A DNA stretch of 24,345 bases. Origin: Zancudomyces culisetae (Eukaryota; Kickxellomycota; Harpellomycetes; Harpellales; Legeriomycetaceae). Made by a program: the position numbers and the translations under genes. Location of the stretch: positions 1 through 24,345 of the forward strand of contig LSSK01001445.1 of assembly GCA_001969505.1 (NCBI GenBank), read 5' to 3'. The notes beneath the pieces are model-generated. The model worked only from the letters and a program-made list of their open reading frames with translations. It searched no databases and was not told where the DNA came from. Of the stretch, positions 1 to 11,652 are shown piece by piece (position 1 is the first letter of the stretch; the number at the start of each line of letters is the position of its first letter).

Positions 1-703
1 AGAATAAACTTGTAGCACATGTTGTATTACAACTTATAATTTGAATCACATACTTGCTGAAAATTGACAATTCATAAAAACATTTTTGGTAAATCATACA
101 GTCACTACACATCGATCTAATATAAACACCGTTATTAACATGGTTATAAAATTATTTACAGAGCTACACCTCTATAAAGAAAAAAATAAATCTCACACAA
201 AAACCAAGACCAAGCTATTCAGAGCACAAGATAAAAGCATCGAACAAGGGATTTTGAAAACAAAAAACCGAATTTAGTTGTTGTGTACCATCACTTTCAT
301 CTACGTACCCCAAATGTAAATGAACACATAGATCTATATTACACGTCTTTAAAAATGTGACTTTTTGCATAAATCGCAAAGGCCTTACCAACTCTTTTTT
401 TTTAGGGTACCTCTATTTAAGTATAGTTTTGCTAACTTTAAACGAAAAAATAAAAATGAGGAATAAAGTTTGTGAATGCCTTTGCGTAAATTCCAATTGA
501 TTCAAGACAATCAAGTGTTTTATTTTTTTGATATTCAGCTACGAATAGAAATTCTGATTAATCCAATCTCCACAGATTTTATACTGCTATACTTTTTATA
601 ATCTAAAAAAATACAATTGGGATAGCAAAAATATATTTCAAGTTAAAATACTCTGTTAGTATAGAAAAATACAATCTAAAAAGGAATAAACAACAGATAT
701 ACA
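1..703. other. AT-rich left-edge spacer
   Basis: No coding region is supported here. A 63-codon open frame near positions 86-277 lacks an ATG at its start, is lysine/threonine-rich from A-rich sequence and resembles nothing I know. The last 100-200 bases should hold the promoter and 5' untranslated region of the thioredoxin gene that begins at 704. I see no distinctive promoter motif. Confidence 0.5.
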
Positions 704-1343
704 ATGATTGGCATAAGAAGGTACACGGCTATAAAAACACTACAAAGGGCTATGAACAAAAGTCTTTTCGAGCAGCGGGGTTTAATGAGAGATAGAGCCT
801 ACTTTGGAACTTCGACCACCAACTCAAACGCAAAAGGTGGAAATGTAATAGAGGTGACAATGAAAAACTTTGAAACCGATGTTTTAAAAAGCAAAGTTCC
901 TGTATTTGTTGATTTTTACGCAGAGTAAGAGCCTCGTTGATATGGAATATATATATATATATATACAATATGATTGAACTAAAATCTTGCAATTTTAATT
1001 TATCTTCAAAGTTGGTGTGGTCCTTGTCGATTATTGTCACCAGTTATCCAAGATGTTGTCAAAACGAATGGAAAAGTTAACCTAGCTAAAATAAATACAG
1101 ATGAAGAGGGGGAACTAGCTCAAAAATACGAGGTATGTAGTAATAAAAAAAGACTGATATTTTCGTATTAATGTTATCCTTGCTATTCTCGCTGTACTAT
1201 TTTTCTATAACACACTGTCATAAAAATAGGTTGCCGCGCTTCCTACAGTAATACTTTTTAAGGACGGAGTAGATGTTTGTAAAATCGTTGGATTCCAACG
1301 CAAGGAAAAATATTTGGAAATTGCCAAGGAGCATACAGACTAG
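704..1343 (+). CDS. TRX3: Mitochondrial thioredoxin, three exons
   Basis: Model: join 704-924, 1012-1132, 1230-1343, giving 151 residues. Thioredoxin reduces protein disulfides through its CxxC pair and is recharged by thioredoxin reductase. The active site WCGPCR (residues 75-80) straddles intron 1: exon 1 ends in VDFYA plus two bases, and exon 2 supplies the third base of Asp and then WCGPC. The cis-proline motif AALPT (residues 116-120) opens exon 3. Residues 1 to about 40 are rich in Arg, Ser and Thr with no acidic run, like a mitochondrial targeting presequence, which suggests the Trx3 type rather than a cytosolic form. Donors are GTAAGA (925) and GTATGT (1133); acceptors are AAAG (1011) and ATAG (1229). 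All phases agree and the core length is normal for the family. The fold and function are near certain; mitochondrial location is inferred from the N-terminus. Confidence 0.93.
947..965. repeat. (AT)n microsatellite in thioredoxin intron 1
   Basis: A run of about nine alternating AT dinucleotides sits in the first intron (925-1011) of the thioredoxin gene, about 20 bases after the donor. It is likely length-variable between isolates and has no obvious function. Confidence 0.85.
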
Positions 1344-2453
1344 GAAAGTTCTTTACCAACCAACGTTTTCATGACCTTTGAAGTGTTTATGATATTTTTT
1401 CAGTATTACATCTTTATCATTATTGCTATTTTGTCTGGTTTAAACAGTTTCTCATAGGTCTATTCTGGGTTTCTGCTTTTTTTAAAAGTATCATCTAAAT
1501 TAATTCATAAAGTAATAGGATATTTGTTTCGTTCGGTTATATGATGAATTGGTACAAGCTGCGTTCAAAATATGTTATACTACACTTAACTACACTTCAT
1601 TGCAATTTTGAACTACTAATAAGCTTACACACAAACACGCACTTCTTCAAAGGCTGGTGGAATTACACAACCAAAATCCTCTCGACATCACTGTCACAGT
1701 TTACTATTTACTACTACTCTTATTAATCATCACCAAGATATGCTCTCAACCATAAATGCCGCATAATACCTTGGTAAAATGTGGTAGTGACATATAATGT
1801 TACACATCCTTATAAAAACAAGAGAAGATATACCCTTCCTCCCCTCTTTTTCACCAAGGTCTTTTTATCTACTGAGATTCTATACAATTAACAGTTACAT
1901 AACTAGTGAACAACATTTCCATCAGTAGAAACAAAAACTCATCATTAAGCCAATAGTATGTAATCTATAATATTTAACCTCATTTGTATGATTTTATTTC
2001 TCCATGTAGTCAACTATAATATACGGGTAGACTAATCGTTGAAAAAACAACACAACGATCGTAAGAAGAAGATGCGTCAGAGGTTTATCACCCAAGTTCA
2101 ATCAATCAATGAACAAGAGAACTTAAGTTGGTTTGAGTGGAGTTGAGTGGAGTTGAGTCGTGCGTTTAATCGTGGTACTTGACAAGTAAATGAGCTTTTG
2201 GTGTAGTGCAACTAAGAATAACACAAACAGGTTAATACAATGCATGAATAATTTATATTGAAAGTGTGATGTTAATAACATTCAAAAGTTTAGAAAATAA
2301 AACGAATTAGGAATACACTGCAAGCATTTTTGCAAACATACAAACATATAAAATAGTCACTATGATTAATGAGGTAATCTATCAATTGTAGAAGCAAGGT
2401 TACTCAAAGAGCATTTTGTCAAAGTATGAATATCTGCACGCTATAACACTGAA
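1344..2453. other. AT-rich spacer with short tandem repeat
   Basis: This region downstream of the thioredoxin gene has no convincing coding sequence. A 61-codon ATG-started frame at 1541-1726 (+) is rich in Tyr, Leu and Thr, has no recognisable domain, and may be chance. A 10-bp direct repeat (unit AGTTGAGTGG) lies at about 2134-2158. A CCCCT stress-element-like core lies near 1840-1846. No tRNA or known snRNA motif was seen. Confidence 0.4.
2134..2158. repeat. 10-bp tandem repeat, about 2.5 copies
   Basis: The unit AGTTGAGTGG is directly repeated, with the outer copies slightly changed (GTTTGAGTGG before, AGTTGAGTCG after). It lies in noncoding sequence and no function is suggested. Confidence 0.7.
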
Positions 2454-3027
2454 TTACTCGTCTTCGTCATCTATCACATCATATGGGTAATCTCTAAATA
2501 TCCTGACAGGGTGTGACTGCACTTTCGACACTGTCCTAGCCTTACTTGTAAGCATTGTTTGTCCAGTTGACGAAAACTACGCAAAAAACAATATCTTTGC
2601 AATCTTTTCCAAAGTTCAAATGAGTACTATCTAGTCGCTTTTATTCGGTGACCTGTTTTTTTATGTCCTTTATTCCCCTCTGAAAATTGATATCTTTAGC
2701 TTATAGGCACGTCCAGAAGTTTGTAGTAGTAATCGCGAATTGTATAAATGTTTGCATATAGTTTAATATTAACTACTATATCCAGATTACAGAACCAACT
2801 TTTTATTCTTTCGGAACTTTGAGTTTTCAAAGGTACCTTTAAATACGTTTTATCTTCCTAAAATAAAACAAAGAAACTGATAATTATACTTAATAAACTT
2901 TCAAGAAATGCAGTCACTATTGTAGAAAGCCTAAAACTTCAAATTTGTGTTTTAAAATTGATCTGAAATTTGCAATGTGTCTAATGGTATCAATAAAGCG
3001 TGTTTTTTTCCAAATTTCAAAATGGTT
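2454..3027 (-). other. Cluster of weak exon candidates, possible multi-exon gene or relic
   Basis: Three open segments on the minus strand each follow an intron-acceptor-like sequence. Segment A runs from 3027 down to about 2917, after a TACTAA motif and a T-rich tract ending GCAG. Segment B (2857-2699, 53 codons) follows TTTATTTTAG, and its other two frames close at once. Segment C (2576-2454, 40 codons and stop) follows TTTGCGTAG and ends in an acidic tail, VIDDEDE. Segment B contains TIRDYYYK, which recalls the RDxYY tyrosine motif of Spo11/topoisomerase VI A proteins. However, I cannot find the Toprim part of that family nearby, and no canonical GTAAGT-type donor joins the segments. Open frames of this size do occur by chance in AT-rich DNA. 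It may be a small unknown gene, a decayed gene or noise. Confidence 0.25.
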
Positions 3028-3420
3028 CTGCAAAAAAAGAAAAGAAAAAACTTTTAGTACGCTTGTGTTGAATCGATATCCCAATTTAGCATGAATCGCA
3101 AGCTCCAAGTACAGGAATAGATTTTATGAAAATCCACTATTTAGCAAGTCACCAATAAACAGCGGGTTACTTTAGTGCAAAAGATTTACTAAAAATAAAA
3201 GCGTGTATTTAAATTTATAACGTTATTAATCACAAAGTTTTAACAGATAGCAGAGGTGTAACATTATCCAATTCAAAGTATCATTATATAATTGATTAGC
3301 CTTAAAAAAAATTGAGCAAACTAGCGATATTTACGAGATTTTATTGCTATCATTCTTAGTACTAACTACGAGATACCAAGCTAGTTAGCACCTAATACGC
3401 TTTTTTAAGTCTTTTACTAT

Positions 3421-3449
3421 CAACCAAACCAAATCAAACCAAACCAAAC
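3421..3449. repeat. CAAAC/CAAAT tandem repeat
   Basis: Five to six near-identical 5-base units of the CAAAC type follow each other, with one T substitution. This is a simple-sequence tract in noncoding DNA. Confidence 0.75.
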
Positions 3450-6400
3450 GAGAGTTTAAAGATACATTTTGAGCATTATCTGGTCATCTGGTGCGTATAA
3501 AGCCACAATACATAAAGGAATTAGAATTTGTTTTTCATACGAGAATGCTTTGAACGCCAGAATGTTGATTGTATATGCTCAAATCTAAAAAAAGAATACG
3601 TAAGAACATTGTACCTCAAGTTGAAACCTATAACATACTACAATACAATATGGGTCAATGTGTTTTAATGAAATGATTTGTTTTGCATATATTAACCCAT
3701 TCCTTATTCGTGATTCATAAGTGAATAATATAGCAATCGAGTTTACATCCAAATTTTTAGCGAGTTGAAGGTGTACCCAAACCTTTCTTTTGGACGATTG
3801 ATTTTACAAAATTACAAGTTAAGTCCGTTGGTTATGTTTATTCACGTAGCACAGCAGACACAATACTCATGGTTTGTAATTTTTACAACATATGTTGTCA
3901 ACAAACAAGCGAAAGAAATAGCTCAGATATGCATGAGGGTGGATAAAGAGCCTCTAGAAAGTTGAGCGCAGCTCAGCTATATTAAAGTTCCGAAAATTTT
4001 TGGGAATTTTTGTTGGAGATTATATGTGCTTGGTGTTATATTCGTTTTTTTCTTTTGGTTAAAATGAGATGCTACCAAAGTGGGTTACTTTGATTAACTT
4101 CATATCTGTTCTTTTCTCCATAAACTCTCTTGTTTGTTCTATTATGTTTTGATGTTAAAATATTTTCCCAGAAATCATTTACGGAAAGACAGAAAAAAAC
4201 ATTTGCATGATCTAAAAATAGAAAAAAATTTAATTGACGTATTTGCTAAAATGCGATAAAAAAATTATTTCATCAAAAAAACACTACAAAACTGTTGCTC
4301 CACTTGGGCTCGCTCATCTATCAATATGCTTTCATTTTTCGAGTCATCGTTTTTCCATTATTCCCCAGTGTTTAGAAATTACATTAGAAGCCCCTCTCTC
4401 TGTTGTGATTTATGTAACATATTGTATCATACTGCGTTTAATTAGCTGGTATATGAAGCACTATTGCTTTATTTTTCACATACCATTACAAAGTAACACA
4501 ATTAAATCTAATTAAAACGCTATATTTAGATATTTTATTAAAATGGTTATATTGTAAAAGTAAAAAAAATAAACATACAATAATTCGTACCAATACTACC
4601 CAGTATTAACGAACACTATTATACAATTTGGATGAATATTCTGTCAAATGACCTTTTCCTTAAAGAACCAGCATGTATAAACCATACCATTTTTGATGAA
4701 ACTAGACCCCAGTTTAAAGCACGGCTCTTATTTTCAATGGCTGTTCTAACACTCACAAAATATTTATTGAAGTGTGGTTTCAAAGGTTACATGTCAAGCG
4801 AAAAAAAATATGTTGTGCAAAAACATAAACAGTAATCATATATCCTGTAGTCTATGCAATACCACAACAGAAATTTTAAACCAACAGATGGTTTTGGGTT
4901 TCTTCAAGTAGTTCATTACTTGTTATATGATTATTAGTTTCATTTAACTTTTAAGTGCTCCGTCCTCACTTTGATTGGCGCTATTCAATAGTAGTGCACA
5001 AATACTTTCAGAGTCTCAAGTAATCGAGAATATGACAAGCGATTTTCCGTTTTTACAAAAAAAATACTTTTTAGATAGTTTTTTGGCAGTGAATGCCTCC
5101 CAGAGTTGTCTGGTCACGAGTTGGTACATTAAAAATGTGCATTTCCCTGGTATGATTGCTTAACATAGTGATTATATTCATTTGGACTAGCTCTGAAAAC
5201 CACTGTATTCCACCCTGTACCGCCACACCATATTGTACTTCACCCTCCCCATCCTCATCTTTCTGTAAGATAGAGTTTGACAATAATTGTTAACAGCTTT
5301 TTAAATATGGCTGTTTGCACCTATTTCTCAGCCTTTAATCTCCATTTATCGCATCAACCATGGGATTTAAAATTATTTATGTAAAAAATATGATTTGAAT
5401 TTTAATGAGCTGACGAATAAAACCATCTTGTGCTAGAGCTGTGTGATTTTTCTAGAAAGATGTAGTGTTACACTCAGGTATGTTTTAATATAATCTTAAT
5501 ATCCTTGAAACTTTTCTGCATGAGTGCCAAATAGTATGACACAACTCAACCACTAGAATATCAGCTTTTTGGCTGCTAAGCTATGCCTAAGTCACAATCT
5601 AATGTTAGTCCTGGTGATACAAAGACGTCAATTCATTCATAAGGTCTTTCCATCATGATGTTCTAAAGTATATCTCCACAACATACCCAGAAAAGGATGA
5701 CTCGAATGTAAAGATGGAAACACACATACCCTTACCCCTATCTTTACCCTTACACGTAGAATTTTCCAATTACCCTCCTGTAACCGATTTTGTCCAAGGT
5801 TATATTAGAATGCACAATAGTTGATCTCACTCCCACTGACGTACATAGAATTTAGGTTTGGTGTTTGTGTTTTTTTTTTGTTGCTGATTTTGCATTTTAA
5901 AATAACATAATTAGTTGGTGGTGGTCAAACACAATACACAATTCTCCTGAAAAAGCAAACAGCACCGGCTAGATGAAAAACCAGCGTCGCTATATTTTTA
6001 ATTCTCCACCCTTTAACCGAATCAAACAATACACTGTCCTACCGTACCATCCTCAACCTACATCTCTTATTTATTTATTTTCCCTTTCATTGATATATTA
6101 TTAGTTAAATGAAAATATTGGTTAAATTTGATCAGTCGATATTTTATTTTAATTTATCAACACTCGTGGTTTAAAACAGCAAAAATATTTTAAAGTACAG
6201 TTGGTATGATGTCAGTACCACAAATATGACATTTTTCAGAGTTTAGGAATACAATAAACAGAAAAATAGCCCCCCCCTCCAAAAAAATGGGCATTTTAAC
6301 GCAAATATGCAAACTTTATTGAATACTGCGTTCATATATAGAACAATATAATTTGAAAATTTTTTTCCGTCTGCTAGCGTAACCCAGGAAATATATTTCT

Positions 6401-7550
6401 TTTTCACCAACGTCTCACAAAAAAACAGTTATGCAATGCACCCACTAACACGAATGTTAGAATATAGTACACATTAGTTCAGTTCACACAATAAATCCCG
6501 GTATAATGATATGAACAAAACATTCCATCTACTTTACAAAAAATGTCGAAAAGAAGCTTTGTTTAAAAAATACCATTATGTGCTTTGAAATCCTTCATTC
6601 CAGAACAGGAGTCTAGTTCGAAAAAAAAGCTAACCCCAAGGTAGCACCGATTTTACAAATAGAAGCGCCTATATCTTTGTGATTAACTTCTTGAGCATTC
6701 ATACGTTAGGTTATGGTGCCAAAGAGAGTGGGTAAAAAAAGTTATTCTTGTATTTTGGTATATTATACAGACCATTAAGCTAAGTCTACGTGAACCACAA
6801 AGACTCGCCTAGAAGTTTGAATAGTTATGGTACCATGTTCTTTGGATATATAAACGAACCAACGTTCTTTGATAATAAAACCCACATCGTTTGAGCATAA
6901 GAGAATACGCGTGGACATTCGCAATTATACCAAAATCTGATACGACTGTTGGATTTTTTCCCTCGCTATACAACGTATCTAAATAGTTAGTTCATGTATC
7001 GTCACATTTTAAGAACAATACGGTTCTATACTCTTTGTTTAAGATGAAAGCTTTTCAGCTATAGCCGAAGAGGAGCTTTTGGGCATGAAAGGGATGTATA
7101 ATCAGCTGAGTTCCATCCATGTTTCTTTTTTTTTTGAGACATTTGTTATGCACAGTGGTATAAAATAAATGTACCTGTACTATTTATCATGTCATATTTT
7201 GATTGTATAAATTAATATATAAAGGAGGGTAAGTCGGCCTATTTGAGCTATGAGATGGAATCGCATAGAATAAAATCAACCCTTTGTTTTGGTGATGGTA
7301 GGTTTATCATCAGTCTATAATAAGGCAAATAGGGGTTTGAAGAAAAAGTAACCTTGTAATATATTGTTTTTGAACATAACAAAATCAGAATGGCTAAAAG
7401 GTAGATGGTGTTATGGCCCAGGCACACTTTGAATGCTTACAAGTCCCTTAGCAAGCCTACCCCATTAAGCAAAAGCTGTGATAGCTAAAAGGCGAATAAA
7501 TCTGGACATTCATTCGCTGGGATGTAATCGTGGTCACCAAATCAAAAGCG

Positions 7551-7575
7551 AAAAATCAAAAATCAAAAATCAAAA
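7551..7575. repeat. 7-bp tandem repeat (AAAAATC), about 3.5 copies
   Basis: The unit AAAAATC is repeated three times, then a partial copy, about 450 bases upstream of the EGD1 start. It is a simple repeat with no evident role. Confidence 0.75.
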
Positions 7576-8017
7576 GGAAGCAAAAAAAAACAAAGAAAAA
7601 TAATGCAGGGTTCAAAGGTAGAGCAAAATTTCGTAAAAAAAAAATTTTTCCATTATGATTGCCTCTTAGTTGACCTTCCTTTCCCCCCCCTCTTTAAAGA
7701 GAAAAGGTACTGCTAAAAAAAATTCAAAAGATAATCAACACTAGTCGCGAATTGAATTGTGAAAGTGAACGTAAGTTAGATGCGAGGATCAATATATTTT
7801 TGAAATGAACGACAAGTATTGAAGATGGTTTTGGATCCGAGAACGATCAGTTTGTTTGTTTATTGTTTTCTGCTTTTCCAGTGAAAAGAAAAATTCAAAC
7901 AACTAGAATCCCGATGATCAAAACATTGATACTAATCTTATAATATTATTGCACAAGATTGAACTGAAATACATTGCTAATTAGGTACATTTGTTTTACA
8001 TACTAGGAAAATAGAAA

Positions 8018-8693
8018 ATGAACAACAAAAAACTAGCAGAACTTCAATCACAAGCCAGAATTGGCGGTAAGGGAACACCCCGCAGAAAGGTCTACAAAGG
8101 TGGAAAGCCAGCAGCTACTGGTCAGGCCTCATCAGCATCAAAGGGCGCAGACGCCGACAAAAAGATTGCACCACTTCTTAAGAAAATCGACCCACATCCT
8201 CTTTCCGGAATCGACGAAGTCAATATGTTTAGACAAGATGGAAAGATAATCCATTTTGACGCACCTAAAGGTAGGTGATGGTATATATATTTACATGATC
8301 TTATAGGGTTGTTTGCGTTGGTGAGTATTGAGGAAAAAAAGCTGTGATGGCAACACCGACAACAACAGTATTAGGCGGAGACCAAGACAAGCATTCTTGA
8401 TACCTTATTCATATTTTATGACTGTCCTTTTTTTTATAGTGAGTGCCAACGCCGGAGCCAACACATTTGTAATTAATGGTGATGGTCAAGAGAAAGAAAT
8501 CTCAGAACTCTTCCCAGGAATTCTTTCACAACTAGGTTCAGATTCTCTAGCAAATCTCCGCCGCTTGGCTGAGGAATACCAAGCCAGAGACATGGGTGCT
8601 GATGATATTGCCGATGTTGATGATGTTCCAAAGCTCGTAGAGACTCCAGAGACTGAGGCTCCAAACTCAGCAAGTGTTGATGAGGTTGATTAA
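8018..8693 (+). CDS. EGD1: Nascent polypeptide-associated complex subunit beta (BTF3 family)
   Basis: Model: join 8018-8270, 8440-8693, giving 168 residues. NAC-beta pairs with NAC-alpha (Egd2) on the ribosome and shields emerging nascent chains. The N-terminus [19 protein letters not shown], followed by TPRRK, carries the conserved basic ribosome-binding segment. The NAC domain runs from about residue 50 to 120, and exon 2 carries [13 protein letters not shown], a hallmark of this family. The tail from about residue 135 is acidic. The intron (8271-8439, donor GTAGGT, acceptor TTTTTATAG) is required: unspliced, exon 1 runs into a stop within a few codons. The join gives [14 protein letters not shown], which lines up with the NAC strand of yeast Egd1. 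Length is normal. The ATG at 8018 is the first in frame and begins a typical NAC-beta N-terminus. Confidence 0.95.
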
Positions 8694-9184
8694 TTTTCTA
8701 TTGTTCAGCTTTTAAATCTATAACTATCTAAATAAAGTATTTTTTTTTTTAAAGAAAAAAAGAAACCCCTATTAAAAGTCACTGGTATGATAAACCTACA
8801 AACCCGATTTACTCATACAAAGAGGAGGAAGAGGTGGTGTGATATTTGTTATAGCCAGTTTTTTTTCAACGAGGTCGGATTTTTGTATTGTAGCAGTGTG
8901 AGGTTATTATTTTCTTGTACTAGGAAAAGTTGCGGGTTGAATACAATCGTATTCTTAGTATATTTAGATTCCAAGTATGGAAACTATTTCCTTTTTCCAT
9001 TCTTTCTCATAAATAAATAAAAAACAGAAAAGTGCATTTATTTACACACAAAAATTTTGTATCAAGAAGTATAGTGCCTGATAATGCAAAGATTGTCCAA
9101 GTTTGAACAGCTAGGAATGATAATCAGTGTCATTTTTAACGTTCACCAAGCCTTCGGCTTTTAATCACCAAGGAAGAAGAGAAA

Positions 9185-9218
9185 GGAGGAGTGGTGTGGG
9201 TGGTGTGGGGGCATTGGG
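9185..9218 (+). repeat. G-rich tract with a 9-bp direct repeat
   Basis: The unit TGGTGTGGG is repeated exactly at 9192-9200 and 9201-9209 and is followed by more G-runs. The plus strand has runs of GG, GG, GGG, GG, GGGGG and GGG within 34 bases. It could form a two-tetrad G-quadruplex, but this is only a compositional observation. Confidence 0.6.
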
Positions 9219-9454
9219 TTGTCATTTACAGTTTATAAGAATGAAGGTTTTGCTCCTGTGCTGTATTAGTGGTACCAGGTACCCCAACTCTTGCGAAATA
9301 GTCTCATGAAAAAATCAGTGCGATTATCTAGGATCGATGTCCTGAAATTGTTTACCATCCCTTCGCTTTTTTTAGGTTTTTTTATGTGCAAAAGAGCGAA
9401 CATCAGCACTGATCAAGCGAATACTAAACCAAAAAAAAGTATTTCACAAGCTGA

Positions 9455-9487
9455 TTGTTTGTTTGTTTGTTTGTTGTTATTATTATT
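9455..9487. repeat. TTTG and TTA simple repeats
   Basis: Four to five TTTG units are followed by about four TTA/TTG units. This is a microsatellite in noncoding DNA. Confidence 0.7.
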
Positions 9488-11652
9488 GATCTGAGCCGAG
9501 TCTGTTGTGTAGTATAATAGAGTTGAGAATTTTCATAATGTTTTTTTTTGTGGGTAATTTGTTTTCCACTTGATTTCAGATTGGGGAGTAGAAATGATGA
9601 GGGGATGTTCGGATTTCTCTGTTGAAATGTTAGCAAATGAAATAATAAGAGCATATTTCGAACTTACCAATAGTAATAGTAGTTTTAGGTTTAATGTTCA
9701 ATTTGATTTTTTTTTTCGTTTTTCATTTTTCGCATCACACTTTTTTATTATTTTCTTTCACTCTTATTTTCAGATGTATTTATTTTTTGCTAAACAAATA
9801 TTGTAAAGAATAAATAGCAATCATAATACAAAGCAAAGCAACATTGTTATTGACTAGCTTTAAACCAAAATAAGGGGTAAAAGTTTACCAGCATTAAAGT
9901 AATAGCTGTATAATTGTAAATTAAAAAGGTAATAAAAAAATCGACCAAGCAACACTTTAGAAATCTATCCAATAGTATTCTAACATGACTTGTTGGCAAT
10001 TTATGCTTAGAGATGAAAAAAAGCATTTAAATACTTTTTATTTGCGCTTTTTCAAAACGGGCATTGTTATTTGTAGTATTGCCACTCTGGCAATAAATAT
10101 GTCTATATATAAACGAGTTTGTAATTACATCTATTTAAAACACATTTTGTTGTAGACAAAAGCTAAACTCCATATATAGATATACGACTTTATTTTTTTT
10201 GTATAAGGTGGAGTTGGAGAAAAAGGAGTAGAGAAAGGCAATGGTGGGTTTAGATCTTTTGGATTAGTATGTGCCTTTGAAGGACACAGGGGTTCAGAAA
10301 TAACATATATAGCAAAATGGGTATACAATCTAAAAGCTAAACCCGCCTAATGCGGAAAAAAGAGCTGCTGATAAAAACCCCCCACGTTAAAAAGAAAATA
10401 AAAATAATGGAATCATCAAAGACAAAATCTCTTGCTGCCTAAAAGAGCCCCTTGCATTTACTGCTGTTATAGATTTTCATTGATTTGAAAATTAAGCAGT
10501 AAATAATTAGGTTGGGATGTCTTGATTGTTTTAATGGAATTGGTATGCTTTGTAGTAATCAAGGAAGGCAGATTGGAGAATAAAACAAGATTTGTTATTC
10601 AATTATTAAAAATGTATAAAGAAAAAGTGCATGTATTTTTGAATTGGTAGTTTGGAATACATTTTAGGCACCAAAAAAATAAAAAAATAAATGACACCAT
10701 TATTACTTTATGCGCCAAATTAACAGGAAAAAAAATTGAATTATAATAGAATAACCAAAATCGTTTTTATTTTTTCACTAATTAAAAAGTAAAAAGTTTT
10801 ACGCGTTTTGATTGGTGGTTGAAATCCACATCTGATTTTTTTTATTCACTTGTAAATATGAAAAATTGAAATCACGAAATTTGCATTTAGAATTGTGGTG
10901 TTGTTACTCATCATTTTGTGCGTGTTCATTTTGAAAATTACAAATAATGTCGAAAGTAAAATTTAAATTGCGAAGATTATTAAACATAGCTAATGAAATA
11001 TGTATTGTTATTTCTGAATTGTAAATGAGTGTGAATGCATATCATTTTTCCTTCAAAATATTTCTAAAATTCCTATTTGAATATAAATATATAATACTAT
11101 TTCCACAACCTTACACTTTACAAAGCTTAAACTTTTACTTTTTTAATTTTTTTTGCTGGCAAGAGACGATTTGATATATCTGTGCTTGTATAAAAAATTT
11201 AGTGTATACAGCAAAGTAATATTATCTTTTCTCAAAAATTTTTACAAGGCTGTAATATTAGGTACTTGCGGGATAACATTGAGTATATCAGAAAAAGAAT
11301 TATTCAATAAAAGCGCGATAACAGGGACAGCAACTATTTGCTGAAAGTAAAGTGGAAATCTAAGTATACTTTCGATTTCTTTTTTAAACAACGATATTGC
11401 CTCCACAGGTATAAAGCCAACGAAGCAAAAAAAAAGAGGTAAATTGGAGTATAATATTAAACAGCTTTCCTTTTTGATTATTCTGTGTATCTGTATTTAC
11501 GCTTTGAAAAGAGTCATAAAGGAGTAAAGGACCTTCTATTGGGAATACAATGACAATAAAGCAGTTGATAAAAATAAAACTAGAACCCAGTTTGCTTTAG
11601 AGTTGGAAAATAACAAGAGATATACACATAATAAATAGGCGATAAATAAAAA

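Larger units (their letters stand above)
3028..8017. other. Long AT-rich region with no supported gene
   Basis: About 5 kb has no open frame longer than 93 codons and no recognised protein. It contains a CAAAC-type tandem at 3421-3449, an AAAAATC tandem at about 7551-7575, a C-rich patch near 5727-5756, and C-runs near 6270 and 7684. The short frames at 3765-3965, 4234-4515, 4632-4835 and 4975-5163 look like chance. A minus-strand frame at 5071-5283 follows a TTACAG acceptor-like site and is the least poor candidate, but it matches no family I recognise. The last few hundred bases should include the EGD1 promoter. No tRNA, snRNA or rRNA signature was found. Confidence 0.4.
8694..11652. other. 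AT-rich spacer between EGD1 and the SWIB gene
   Basis: About 3 kb has no supported gene. Short frames at 8787-9020, 9291-9494 and 9570-9806 (+) and 10131-10328 (-) are dominated by low-complexity T- or A-rich codons. The EGD1 3' end lies in the first 60-100 bases, where an AATAAA occurs at 8731. A G-rich tract lies at 9185-9218 and TTTG/TTA simple repeats at about 9455-9487. An interrupted palindrome CCGC-N5-GCGG lies near 10344. The stretch before 11653 is the likely promoter of the SWIB gene. Confidence 0.45.

Noticed and set aside
750-1040. 96-codon minus-strand frame across the thioredoxin gene
   Set aside because: It is antisense to the thioredoxin exons, runs through the AT microsatellite and has no recognisable content.
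8061-8249. 62-codon frame inside EGD1 exon 1
   Set aside because: It is an alternative frame within a clearly identified gene and starts inside it.
9143-9163. Stem AAGCC-TTC-GGCTT followed by T-run, like a bacterial terminator
   Set aside because: The window is eukaryotic, the stem is only 5 bp, and no gene ends next to it.
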